DNA of 64,000 nt from NCBI RefSeq assembly GCF_000308375.1, contig NZ_BAFQ01000006.1:1-64000 (forward strand), read 5' to 3'. Position 1 is the stretch's first letter, and each line of letters begins with the position of its first letter. This DNA comes from Nocardia aobensis NBRC 100429 (GTDB lineage: Bacteria; Actinomycetota; Actinomycetes; Mycobacteriales; Mycobacteriaceae). The notes beneath the pieces are model-generated. The model did not search any database, was not told the DNA's origin, and saw only the letters and a program-made list of their open reading frames with translations. The position numbers and the translations under genes were made by a program. Shown piece by piece: positions 8,433 to 16,837 of this stretch.

Positions 8433-9695
8433 ATGATCGACCTCCGATTCCTGCGCGAGAATCCCGAAGCGGTCCGTGCCTCGCAGCGTGCCCGCGGTGA
8501 GGACCCGGCGCTGGTGGATGCCCTGCTCGAGGCGGATGCGGCCCGCCGCGCCGCGGTCGCGACGGCGGACAACCTGCGCGCCGAGCAGAAGGCGCTGGGT
8601 AAGAAGGTCGGTAAGGCGTCCCCGGACGAGCGCGCGACGCTGCTGGCCCACGCGCAGGAGTTGTCGGCGAAGGTGAAGGAGGCCGAGGCCGCCGAGAACG
8701 CCGCCGACGCCGAACTCGACAGCGCCCACCGCGCGATCTCGAACGTCGTGCAGCAGGGCGCACCCGCGGGCGGCGAGGACGATTTCGTTCTGCTCGAAAC
8801 CGTGGGCGCTCCCACCGAATTCGACTTTTCCCCGCGCGATCATCTCGACCTGGGCGAGGCGCTCGGACTGATCGATATGGAACGCGGCGCCAAGGTCTCG
8901 GGCGCCCGGTTCTATTTCCTGACCGGCTACGGCGCCCTGCTGCAACTCGGTCTGCTGCAGCTGGCCGCCCAGCGGGCGGTCGCCAACGGCTTCACCATGA
9001 TGATCCCGCCGGTACTCGTGCGTCCGGAGATCATGGCCGGAACGGGCTTTTTGGGGCAGCACTCGGCCGAGGTCTACCACCTCGACGACGACGATCTGTA
9101 CCTGGTCGGCACCTCGGAGGTCCCGCTGGCCGGCTACCACTCGGGCGAGATCCTCGATCTGAGCGACGGTCCGAAGCGCTATGCCGGCTGGTCGTCGTGC
9201 TTCCGTCGCGAGGCCGGCAGCTACGGCAAGGACACCCGCGGCATCATCCGCGTGCACCAGTTCGACAAGGTCGAGATGTTCGTCTACTGCCGTCCCGAGG
9301 ACGCCGACGCCGAACACCGCCGCCTGCTGGACTGGGAGAAGGAGATGCTCGCCGCGATCGAGGTCCCGTACCGGGTCATCGATGTGGCCGGTGGCGATCT
9401 CGGCAGCTCGGCCGCCCGCAAATTCGACTGCGAGGCCTGGGTGCCGACCCAGCAGACCTATCGCGAACTCACCTCGACCTCGAACTGCACCACCTTCCAG
9501 GCCCGCCGCCTGTCGGTGCGCTATCGGGACGAGAACGGCAAGCCGCAGATCGCCGCGACCCTCAACGGCACCCTCGCGACCACTCGGTGGATCGTCGCGT
9601 TGCTGGAAAATCACCAGCAGGCCGACGGCTCGGTCCGGGTGCCCGCCGCGCTGGTTCCGTTCGTGGGCCGCGAGGTGCTCGAGCCGCCGCGCTGA
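8433..9695 (+). CDS. serS: serine--tRNA ligase
   Basis: Seryl-tRNA synthetase charges tRNA-Ser in the cytoplasm. The 420-residue protein begins [17 protein letters not shown] and has the N-terminal coiled-coil arm that grips the tRNA long arm (about 30-105). Class II motifs follow: motif 2 in [17 protein letters not shown] and motif 3 in the final 50 residues ([19 protein letters not shown]). Length and order match actinobacterial SerS. The ATG at 8433 is preferred over a TTG six bases earlier. Confidence 0.96.
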   Translation: MIDLRFLRENPEAVRASQRARGEDPALVDALLEADAARRAAVATADNLRAEQKALGKKVGKASPDERATLLAHAQELSAKVKEAEAAENAADAELDSAHRAISNVVQQGAPAGGEDDFVLLETVGAPTEFDFSPRDHLDLGEALGLIDMERGAKVSGARFYFLTGYGALLQLGLLQLAAQRAVANGFTMMIPPVLVRPEIMAGTGFLGQHSAEVYHLDDDDLYLVGTSEVPLAGYHSGEILDLSDGPKRYAGWSSCFRREAGSYGKDTRGIIRVHQFDKVEMFVYCRPEDADAEHRRLLDWEKEMLAAIEVPYRVIDVAGGDLGSSAARKFDCEAWVPTQQTYRELTSTSNCTTFQARRLSVRYRDENGKPQIAATLNGTLATTRWIVALLENHQQADGSVRVPAALVPFVGREVLEPPR

Positions 9696-9804
9696 CGGTT
9701 GCGGCCCTGTCGCGGTGATGATCGCGGCCGGGGCGCGGTGACTTCGGCCTCGAATCCGGCGGTTGTCACTACTGCTATGCACCGCGTTGTCTAGGCTGGA
9801 CGGC

Positions 9805-11676
9805 GTGCGAGGACTCGGGTCTCGCGGCGATACCCGCACGCAGGTTCGGGCGGCATCGGCGCTGGCGACGGCAATGGTCATGGCTCGGACCACCGGGGCG
9901 TTCTACGTCATGGGTGGGGTCCTGGGCCTGCTGATCACTGCCATCGCACCGGGAGACGAGGGCAACCGCCCGCTGGTCGGCTCGGCCGCCGCGGTCGCGC
10001 TGTTGCTCGGCGTGAGCCTGCTGATCTGGGGCCCGCGCCAGCCGCACTGGGTGCACCACGGATATGTCGCGGTGGCGACGGTGCTGGTCACCATCGCCGT
10101 GCACTGGTTCCCGAACACCGTCGGCGCGATCACGCTCGCCGCCTTCTACGTCTTCGTCGCCGCCGATGCCGCGATCTTCTTCGCCTGGCGGCTGGCCGGG
10201 GCGCACGTGGGCTTCGCGGTCGTGCTCTGTCTGTGGGTGGTGCCGTCCCGGGGTCTGCCCTGGTGGTCGGGCATCATCCCGGCCGGTATCACGGTCGGCG
10301 TCGGCATCGTGGTCGGCATCCTCACCCGGATGGCCTCGGACGCCGATATCGACACACTCACCGGCTTGCTGAACCGCCGCGGTTTCGATCGCGCGCTCAA
10401 CAGCGCCATCGGACATGCCGGGCGGACCGGGCAGGGCCTGGCGCTGGTCCTGGTCGACCTGGACCGGTTCCAGAAGATCAACGATCATCTCGGTCACCGC
10501 GCCGGCGATGCCGTGTTGCAGCGCGTCGGCGACGCCTGGTCGAAACTGCTGGGCCCGGATCAGGTGCTGGCCCGATACGGCGGCGACGCGTTCGCGCTGT
10601 TGTTGCCCAACACCACCGAACAGGCCGCGATCCTGCTGACCGAACAGCTGCGTGCCGCGGTCACCACGGGATGTTCGGCCGGCGTCACCTCCTGGCAGCC
10701 CGGCGAATCCGGATCGCTGCTGGTCAGTCGCGCCGACGTGGGTCTGTACCGAGCCAAGCAGGCCGGGCGTAACCGCACGGTGCTGGAGTCGTCGCGGCAG
10801 CTGCCGCTGGCGGTCGAACTGCGCGAGGCCATCGACACCGGTGCGCTGGACGTGCACTACCAGCCCATCGTGAGCCTCGGTGAGGACGGCGCCCAAGCGG
10901 TCGGCGTGGAGGCGCTGCTGCGCTGGTCGTCCAACGCCCAGCCCGACGTGACCACCGAGGGGCTGATCCGGGTCGCCGAGGAATACGACCTGATCTCCGA
11001 CCTCGACGAGCTGGTTCTGCGGCGCGCGTGTGCCGATGCGGCCCGGCTGCAACAGACCTTCGCCCAGCTCGATCTGACCCTGAACGTGAACGTCAGCGGC
11101 CTCGAATTGGCCGAGAGCAACTATGCCGACCGGGTCTCCGGCATCCTCGCCGATACCGGCTGGCCGGCCGACCAGCTCGTCCTGGAGGTCACCGAGAGCG
11201 AATTGGCCGCCGAATCCCAGACCGCCATCGCGAATCTGCACCAATTGCGCGACAGCGGCGTTCGGATCGCCATCGACGATTTCGGCACCGGCTACTCCTC
11301 GCTGAGCCGATTGGCCACCATCCCCAGCGACATTCTCAAGGTCGACCAGTCGTTCGTCGCCGCGATCCGGTCCGATTCGCCCGCCCCGCCGCTACTGGGA
11401 GTGATTGCGGCGCTGAGCAAGTCGCTGGATCTCCAGGTGATCGCCGAGGGTGTGGAAACCGAATATCAGGCGGCCGTGCTGACCGAACTGGGCTTCGCGC
11501 TCGCGCAGGGCTACCACTACAGCGATTCGCATCCGGTCTCCGAGCTGATCAGCGATATGAACTCCACCCGCGGGCTGGTCGGCGCCGGCACGACCGATCG
11601 GGAGCTCGCCGCCAAGGGCTGGGTTCCGTTGGACAACAACGGATTCGATCCCGAGGGCTCGATCCGCCGGAGCTGA
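9805..11676 (+). CDS. membrane GGDEF/EAL protein, likely c-di-GMP phosphodiesterase with degenerate cyclase domain
   Basis: The N-terminal third holds about six hydrophobic segments forming a membrane sensor. The GGDEF domain (about 180-340) has the motif RYGGDAFALL, where Ala replaces the catalytic Glu, so cyclase activity is doubtful. The EAL domain (about 345-590) keeps EALLRW, EVTESEL, DDFGTGYSSLSRL, KVDQSF and AEGVETEY, all the residues needed for metal binding and c-di-GMP hydrolysis. The degenerate GGDEF may act as a GTP sensor. The start is uncertain: GTG 9805 lies 7 bases after a TAGGCT box, which suggests leaderless transcription, while a TTG at 9763 is also open. Confidence 0.88.
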   Translation: MRGLGSRGDTRTQVRAASALATAMVMARTTGAFYVMGGVLGLLITAIAPGDEGNRPLVGSAAAVALLLGVSLLIWGPRQPHWVHHGYVAVATVLVTIAVHWFPNTVGAITLAAFYVFVAADAAIFFAWRLAGAHVGFAVVLCLWVVPSRGLPWWSGIIPAGITVGVGIVVGILTRMASDADIDTLTGLLNRRGFDRALNSAIGHAGRTGQGLALVLVDLDRFQKINDHLGHRAGDAVLQRVGDAWSKLLGPDQVLARYGGDAFALLLPNTTEQAAILLTEQLRAAVTTGCSAGVTSWQPGESGSLLVSRADVGLYRAKQAGRNRTVLESSRQLPLAVELREAIDTGALDVHYQPIVSLGEDGAQAVGVEALLRWSSNAQPDVTTEGLIRVAEEYDLISDLDELVLRRACADAARLQQTFAQLDLTLNVNVSGLELAESNYADRVSGILADTGWPADQLVLEVTESELAAESQTAIANLHQLRDSGVRIAIDDFGTGYSSLSRLATIPSDILKVDQSFVAAIRSDSPAPPLLGVIAALSKSLDLQVIAEGVETEYQAAVLTELGFALAQGYHYSDSHPVSELISDMNSTRGLVGAGTTDRELAAKGWVPLDNNGFDPEGSIRRS

Positions 11677-11727
11677 CCCGATCAGGGGTGCGGCATCGGC
11701 CCGGTCGGAACCACTACCGTGGCGGAT

Positions 11728-12702
11728 ATGACCGCAGCGCGTGAACGGACCGACGTGCGGCGCTGGATCGGTGTGCTGCTGGGCCTGTGCTGCGGCGCCG
11801 GTGTGGCGGTCCAGGCGCGAATCAACGGTGATCTCGGCGATCGGCTCAACGACGGAATCGCCGCGGCGGTCATCAGTTTCGGCTCCGGTCTGATCCTGCT
11901 GCTCATCGTCAGCGGTTTCAGCGGGCGGATGCGCACCGGTCTGGCCGCGATACGCCATTCCGTGCGCGCCGGCCGGCTGCGATGGTGGCATCTGCTGGGT
12001 GGGTTGTGCGGCGCGTTCTTCGTAGCCTGTCAAGGGTTGTCCGTGGCCACGATCGGCGTCACCGCCTTCACGATCGCGGTGGTCGCCGGCCAGTTGACCA
12101 GCGGTCTCGTCGTGGACCGTCTGGGTGTGAGCCCGGCCGGAATCACGCCGGTGACGCCGGTGCGGCTCGGTGCGGCGGCCCTCGCGGTCGCTGCGGTCGG
12201 TGTGGCCGCCCTGGGGCGCTCCGGCGGCGAATCCGGTTCCGGCGGGGGCGCGGCCTATCTACTGATCGCGCTGCCCGCCCTGGCGGGACTCGGTTTGGCG
12301 TGGCAGCAGGCGGTCAACGGACGGCTGGCGACCGTCGGCGGGCCGGTGCCGGCCACCACGATCAATTTCGCGACCGGGACCGCGGGCCTGCTGGTGGTCG
12401 AGGCGGCGCAGCTCGCGCGGATCGGCCGGCCCACCGCCTTTCCCACCGAACCGTGGCTCTACCTCGGCGGTGCGATCGGGGTCTTCTTCATCGCCGTGGC
12501 GGCGCTGATCGTGCGCTGGATCGGGGTGCTCCTGTTCGGCCTGACCTCGGTGTCCGGCCAGCTCATCGGCTCGGTGGTACTGGATGTCGTCGCGCCGACG
12601 GGCACCCGCCTGTCGGCGCTGACCATCGCCGGCTGCGTATTGACGCTGCTCGCCGCCGCCATCGGCGTCCTCGCGCAGGGCCGCACCACCGAGCAGGCCT
12701 GA
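11728..12702 (+). CDS. DMT superfamily transporter, YdcZ (DUF606) type
   Basis: The protein has about ten hydrophobic helices built from two homologous halves. The repeated signature is seen in GVAVQARINGDLGDRLND in the first half and in GLAWQQAVNGRLATVGG in the second. This NxxL pattern is typical of the DUF606/YdcZ branch of the drug/metabolite transporter superfamily. The substrate is unknown. Starts at GTG 11719 and ATG 11728 are both possible; neither has a strong ribosome binding site. The gene ends 46 bases before the convergent TetR gene, with a hairpin between them. Confidence 0.82.
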   Translation: MTAARERTDVRRWIGVLLGLCCGAGVAVQARINGDLGDRLNDGIAAAVISFGSGLILLLIVSGFSGRMRTGLAAIRHSVRAGRLRWWHLLGGLCGAFFVACQGLSVATIGVTAFTIAVVAGQLTSGLVVDRLGVSPAGITPVTPVRLGAAALAVAAVGVAALGRSGGESGSGGGAAYLLIALPALAGLGLAWQQAVNGRLATVGGPVPATTINFATGTAGLLVVEAAQLARIGRPTAFPTEPWLYLGGAIGVFFIAVAALIVRWIGVLLFGLTSVSGQLIGSVVLDVVAPTGTRLSALTIAGCVLTLLAAAIGVLAQGRTTEQA

Positions 12703-12713
12703 CGACGACTGCC

Positions 12714-12746
12714 CGCGAAACAGCGTTCGCGCGAACGGCTTTCGTG
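12714..12746. terminator. hairpin between convergent genes
   Basis: The imperfect inverted repeat GCGAAACAGCGTTCGC / GCGAACGGCTTTCGT has the perfect palindromic core CGTTCGCGCGAACG. It lies between the DMT transporter (plus) and TetR (minus) ends and could stop transcription from both sides. Confidence 0.5.
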
Positions 12747-12748
12747 GT

Positions 12749-13363
12749 TCAGGGCCGGAAGGCGCGCAGCGTGTGCTCCACCAGCGCATCGGCATACGCG
12801 TCGTCGAGCGGCCCGTATCGCAGCAGCCATCGCTGATACACCGGCGCGTACAGCATTTCGAGCATCAGGTCGAGGTCGGCATCCGCGCGCACCTGCCCGG
12901 CCGCCTGCGCGCTGCGTAATCGCGCCTTCTTGGCGTCGTCGACGGGACGTCGCAACTGCCGGTCGTACTGCGTGGCCAGCACCGGATCGTTGATGATCTC
13001 GGTGTTGAGCGCCCGCACCGGTTTCTCGAATTCCGCATCCGCGAATTCCGCGACCGTCGCCCGCATCACCAGCTTCAGATCCGCCTCGATATCCCCGGTG
13101 TCCGGCAGCGAGATGCCCTCCCCGTCGTCGTCACTCAGGTCCAGGAACGATTCGAAGATCACCGCCCCCTTGGACGGCCACCAGCGATAGATCGTCTGCT
13201 TACCGACGCCCGCGCGCGAGGCGATCGCCTCGATCGAGACCTTCCGATATCCGACCTCGGAGAGCAGGTCCCGGGTGGCCGTCAGAATCGCCTGCCGCGA
13301 CTTCTCGCTGCGCCGGGAGCCGGCCGGTTCGGATTTCGCGGTATCGGACACGCGGTCGACCAT
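12749..13363 (-). CDS. TetR/AcrR family transcriptional regulator
   Basis: The 204-residue protein has an N-terminal helix-turn-helix at about 20-65 (ILTATRDLLSEVGYRKVS, then IASRAGVGKQTIYRWWPSKG), which is the classic TetR DNA-binding domain. The C-terminal ligand domain is helical and resembles the TetR_C families acting on small hydrophobic effectors; the ligand is unknown. It is divergent from an SDR gene, and the shared region has two palindromes containing AGACG/CGTCT. I infer that it represses itself and the SDR. Confidence 0.9.
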   Translation of the reverse strand: MVDRVSDTAKSEPAGSRRSEKSRQAILTATRDLLSEVGYRKVSIEAIASRAGVGKQTIYRWWPSKGAVIFESFLDLSDDDGEGISLPDTGDIEADLKLVMRATVAEFADAEFEKPVRALNTEIINDPVLATQYDRQLRRPVDDAKKARLRSAQAAGQVRADADLDLMLEMLYAPVYQRWLLRYGPLDDAYADALVEHTLRAFRP

Positions 13364-13381
13364 AGCATCTTCAGCGAGACG

Positions 13382-13394
13382 AGACGGGTCGTCT
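13382..13394. promoter_or_regulatory. TetR operator half, palindrome AGACG-N3-CGTCT
   Basis: The inverted repeat AGACGGGTCGTCT ends exactly where a TTGACA -35 box (13394-13399) begins. A related palindrome lies 51 bases downstream. Its position over the promoter of the SDR gene suggests that the divergent TetR binds here. Confidence 0.6.
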
Positions 13395-13422
13395 TGACAA
13401 TTCGCGGCGCGATCAGGACACT
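13394..13422 (+). promoter_or_regulatory. probable SDR promoter
   Basis: A consensus TTGACA (13394-13399) is followed after 17 bases by GACACT (13417-13422), a fair -10 element. The promoter lies between two TetR-type palindromes and points toward the SDR gene. Confidence 0.5.
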
Positions 13423-13432
13423 GTGTCGAGAC

Positions 13433-13447
13433 GAGACGGACCGTCTC
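13433..13447. promoter_or_regulatory. TetR operator, perfect palindrome
   Basis: GAGACGGACCGTCTC is a perfect 7-base inverted repeat around one central base. It lies 20 bases before the SDR start, just downstream of the predicted promoter, where a bound repressor would block initiation. It shares GAGACGG with the upstream palindrome. Confidence 0.7.
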
Positions 13448-13467
13448 ATAAAGAGAGGATGTGGGAT

Positions 13468-14289
13468 ATGGCCACCGGTAAGACCTGGTTCATCACCGGC
13501 GCTTCCCGTGGGCTGGGGCGTGCGTTCACCGAAGCCGCCTTGCACGCCGGTGATCGAGTGGTCGCGACGGCCCGCGATGTCGAACCGCTACGGGATCTGG
13601 CCGCCACATATCCGGATCGGCTGATTCCGCTCGGCCTGGACGTGTCGGATCGCCGGGCCGTATTCGAGGTCGTCGAGCGGGCCGTCGCGCTCGTCGGGGA
13701 GCTCGACGTCGTGGTGAACAACGCGGGCGGCATGCTCTACGGCATGGTCGAGGAGGCGACCGAGGACCAGATTCGCGCGCATCTGGATGTGAACTTCTTC
13801 GGCGCGGTGTGGGTCGTCCAGGCCGTACTGCCGCAGCTGCGCGCACAGGGGCACGGCCGCATCCTGCAGGTCACCTCGATGGGAACCGCCGGCGGTATGG
13901 CCGCCGTCGGCTACTACGGAGCCGGGAAGGCGGCACTGGCGTCGCTGTCCGAAGCGCTGGCGATGGAGGCCGAACCCTTCGGTATCAAGGTCACCAATCT
14001 GGAGATGGGCGGCTACGACACCGGCCTGTTCACCGCGGGAACGACCGCGACCGAGGCCCTGCCGCAGTACGAGCCACTGCGCGAAGAACTGGCACGCATG
14101 TGGGGCGACGAATCCGGGCCGGCGCCGAGTTCGGCCGCGCCGGTGATCATGAAACTGGTCGAACTCGAGAATCCGCCGCGACGTCTGATCGTGGGCGGCA
14201 ATTCCTTCGATCAGGTCGCCGAACTCTATGCGGCGCGCTCCGAAGGGTATAAAGCCTGGGAGTCGCTCAGCCGGTTGGCGCCCGGCTGA
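13468..14289 (+). CDS. short-chain dehydrogenase/reductase (SDR) family oxidoreductase
   Basis: This is a classical SDR of 273 residues. The cofactor motif TGxxxGxG appears as ITGASRGLGRAF near residue 10. NNAG is at about 80, the catalytic Ser is in VTSMGTAGG, and YxxxK is seen as YYGAGKAAL near 155. Arg in the first loop (TARDVE) hints at NADP(H) preference. The substrate cannot be told. The ATG at 13468 is preceded by AGAGAGG at 9 bases; an in-frame ATG at 13459 sits too close to that site. Expression is probably controlled by the divergent TetR regulator. Confidence 0.9.
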   Translation: MATGKTWFITGASRGLGRAFTEAALHAGDRVVATARDVEPLRDLAATYPDRLIPLGLDVSDRRAVFEVVERAVALVGELDVVVNNAGGMLYGMVEEATEDQIRAHLDVNFFGAVWVVQAVLPQLRAQGHGRILQVTSMGTAGGMAAVGYYGAGKAALASLSEALAMEAEPFGIKVTNLEMGGYDTGLFTAGTTATEALPQYEPLREELARMWGDESGPAPSSAAPVIMKLVELENPPRRLIVGGNSFDQVAELYAARSEGYKAWESLSRLAPG

Positions 14290-14296
14290 GGGCGGT

Positions 14297-14368
14297 GAAC
14301 TATTCGTGCAAACCTGAGCTTTCTGCGCGGGAATCCGCTCATTCGGCCCGAGTTTGCACGATTAGTTC
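14297..14368. repeat. palindromic intergenic repeat, copy 1
   Basis: The arms GAACTATTCGTGCAAAC (14297-14313) and GTTTGCACGATTAGTTC (14352-14368) are inverted repeats with one mismatch. They flank a loop containing GCGGGAATCCGCTCATTCGG. A related element with the same core (TCGTGCAAACCT and CATTCGG) occurs at 28451-28528. Both lie between convergent genes, so the element may be a mobile palindrome that acts as a bidirectional terminator. Confidence 0.75.
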
Positions 14369-14376
14369 GCCCCCGT

Positions 14377-15933
14377 TCACACCTTGCGCGAACGAAGTTC
14401 GTGCCCCTTGGACGTCTTGCAGCGCCCGGTCTCCAGATCCCACTGCCAGCCGTGCAGATTGCAGGTGAGCGTATTGCCCTCCACCACACCGAATTTCGAC
14501 AGATCGGCCTTCAGGTGCGGGCAGCGGCGCTGCACTTCCCAGCCGGCGAGCTCGGTCGAGGCGGAATCGTCGTGCGCCTCGGCGAACCAGCCGTCGGCAT
14601 AGGCGATGCGCTCGTCGGTGAGGCATTTGAAGAAGGTGTAGAGGAATTCGTTGTAGCCGCCGATCCGCCACGCCTGGAAGCGGGTGGACAGGAAGATGGT
14701 GTTCACCCAGTCGGGTTCGTTGTCGCGCAGCACGGTGCGTACCAATTGCGGGGCGATGCGGAACCCGTAGCGGTACTTGCCTTCTCCCTCGATCGGCCCG
14801 CGCACCAGCCGCTTCGGGAAGTCGAGCACCACGGTTTCGTCGCCCATGACCAGCCCGACCGGATAGCCGATCCCGTCGCAGATCAGATCGCTCTGCGCCA
14901 TGATCGGTTCGAACAGCTCCTTGAGCTGGGGAAGCAGCGGCGTACCGTCTTCGGTTGCCCAGGAAGCCTTCTCGCGTTCCAGCACCGGCGCCATGCGCTG
15001 CGCCATCCGCTCGATGTAGCCGGCCTTGTCGTCGTAGATCTCGGCCGGATCGAACGGATGGGTCAGATCCAGTTCCTTACCGCGCACATCCGCGACCGAA
15101 CCCGGAATCATCAGCACCCCACCGGGATTGCCGTGGATGCGCATCTGCTCGAGGAACACCATCTGGTCCGGGAAGATATTGCCGTTGTCGGCGGAGTAGC
15201 GGTTCTCGCCGTCGTCGTTGAGGTAGCGCAGTTCGTCGTCGAGGAACACCGGCGGTCCGGCCGAGGGCACCACCCAGGTGGCGCCGACCTGCTCGATATA
15301 GCTGCGTGCGCGGTCCATTCCGCGCCGGCGCTTCTGCTTGCCGAAGTTGTCTTTGGTCTTGCTCGGGATGTCGTAGACCATCGGGTACCAGATGGCGCCC
15401 GAATACTGCAGCAGGTGGATGTCGATATGTCCGAACTGCTCGTGCAGGACGTCCATATCCACCGGCCGGGCGTCGTTCATGTTGAAACACACGGTCTCGC
15501 GATCGGAGACGACCAGGCCCGAATCACCGATCGGCCCGTCGGCCGGCGCGCGCAGCGCGATGATCATGATGTCCAGTTCGTGCCCGTCCCGGCCGGTGAT
15601 CGTGTGCTTGACCGAGTCCTGGGTTTCGAAGAATGTGTGGAAGCCCAGCTTCTCCAGCTCGCGCTGCAGATCCGGCACCGGATAGTCCGGCAGCAGGACG
15701 GTGGCGTCCTTGTTCACGTGGTCGAGCAGATTCTTCGCGTCGAAGTGGTCGCGATGCAGGTGCGAGACGTAGAGGAAATCGCAGTTGCCCAGCTCGTCCC
15801 AGTCCAGCGCGGTGTTGTCCGGGAACGGGACCCACGACGCGAAATAGGCCGGATTCACCCACGGATCACAGAGGATCGTCCCGGCCGCGGTGCGGATGTG
15901 GAATCCGGCATGTCCGACGCTGGTGATCTGCAC
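14377..15933 (-). CDS. MBL-fold hydrolase fused to a Rieske [2Fe-2S] domain (Rv3818-like)
   Basis: The 518-residue protein starts with a metallo-beta-lactamase-fold domain (GHAGFHIRTAAGTILCDPW, then the metal motif VSHLHRDHFD). It ends with a Rieske domain whose cluster ligands are CPH in QRRCPHLKADLSKFG and CNLH in LTCNLHGWQWDLETG. This architecture resembles CMP-N-acetylneuraminate hydroxylase-related proteins. From memory the mycobacterial counterpart is Rv3818, of similar length. GTG 15933 is chosen because AGGAGGGA lies 7 bases upstream; an ATG farther upstream would precede that site. The substrate is unknown. Confidence 0.87.
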   Translation of the reverse strand: MQITSVGHAGFHIRTAAGTILCDPWVNPAYFASWVPFPDNTALDWDELGNCDFLYVSHLHRDHFDAKNLLDHVNKDATVLLPDYPVPDLQRELEKLGFHTFFETQDSVKHTITGRDGHELDIMIIALRAPADGPIGDSGLVVSDRETVCFNMNDARPVDMDVLHEQFGHIDIHLLQYSGAIWYPMVYDIPSKTKDNFGKQKRRRGMDRARSYIEQVGATWVVPSAGPPVFLDDELRYLNDDGENRYSADNGNIFPDQMVFLEQMRIHGNPGGVLMIPGSVADVRGKELDLTHPFDPAEIYDDKAGYIERMAQRMAPVLEREKASWATEDGTPLLPQLKELFEPIMAQSDLICDGIGYPVGLVMGDETVVLDFPKRLVRGPIEGEGKYRYGFRIAPQLVRTVLRDNEPDWVNTIFLSTRFQAWRIGGYNEFLYTFFKCLTDERIAYADGWFAEAHDDSASTELAGWEVQRRCPHLKADLSKFGVVEGNTLTCNLHGWQWDLETGRCKTSKGHELRSRKV

Positions 15934-16127
15934 GAAGAAGTCCCTCCTGAACCGGCTACCAGCCACCCAGGGTAGCGGTTGAACGGGCTTCCGCAGCCTG
16001 AGGGGCGCTTTTGACGGCCCCGATGCCGGTTATTTCCGAGCTATTGCTTTGGCCGTCGGAGCGGCGCAGTGTAGAGGTGCACGGTGGCGCCACCGGGGCG
16101 CTGCCCCGAGTACAGAGGAAGTGGACC

Positions 16128-16754
16128 GTGTACGCACGTTCTACGACTATCCAAGCGAAGACCTCCGCGATCGATACCGGAATCGCGCATATGCGCGACG
16201 AGGTGATGCCGGCCCTGCAGAACATGCCCGGCTGTGTCGGGATGTCGTTGCTGGTCGACCGGAAGTCCGGTCGTTGCATCGCGACGACGTCCTGGGAATC
16301 GGAGGAGATGATGCGCGAGAGCGCCGATCGGGTGCGTTCGCTGCGTGATCGCGCCGTCCAGCTGCTCGGTGCCGATTCGGCGCGGGTCGAGCAGTGGGAG
16401 GTCGCGGCCATGCACCGCGACCATCGCCTGCCCGAAGGCGCGTGTGCCCAGCTCACGTGGGCCAAGTCCGACGATCCGAGCCGGTTCGACCACGCGATCG
16501 AGACCTACAAGTCCATGGTGGCGTCGCAACTGGAACAGCTGTCGGGGTTCTGCAGCACGAGTCTGCTGGTCGATCGGGCGGACGGGCGCGGTGTCGCGTG
16601 CGAGACCTTCGAGAGCGCCGACGCGGTCGAACGCAATCGCGAACAACTCGCCACCCTGCGCCGCGAGGGAACCCGCCGAGCCGGTGTCGACGTGCTCGAA
16701 GTCGGCGATTTCGAGGTCGCCCTCGCGCATCTGCGCGTCCCCGAACTGGTCTAG
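16128..16754 (+). CDS. tandem antibiotic-biosynthesis-monooxygenase-like (ABM) domain protein
   Basis: The 208-residue protein seems to hold two copies of a dimeric alpha/beta-barrel domain. The first includes [20 protein letters not shown] and ends [10 protein letters not shown]; the second includes [20 protein letters not shown] and ends [12 protein letters not shown]. Each copy has the pattern helix, GxxxxSLLVDRxxGR, helix. This is the ABM/EthD-like fold used by small oxygenases and heme-degrading proteins, but no catalytic residue is diagnostic. GTG 16128 has AGAGGAAG about 7 bases upstream, and the region before it does not resemble the domain. Function is unknown. Confidence 0.7.
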   Translation: MYARSTTIQAKTSAIDTGIAHMRDEVMPALQNMPGCVGMSLLVDRKSGRCIATTSWESEEMMRESADRVRSLRDRAVQLLGADSARVEQWEVAAMHRDHRLPEGACAQLTWAKSDDPSRFDHAIETYKSMVASQLEQLSGFCSTSLLVDRADGRGVACETFESADAVERNREQLATLRREGTRRAGVDVLEVGDFEVALAHLRVPELV

Positions 16755-16837
16755 CGGTAGGCGTATCGTCTTCGCGCCCACTGTCATCTAGCGGTTACCC
16801 GCGGGCTATCGCAACGAGGCGGGCCCGCTCCCGCACA

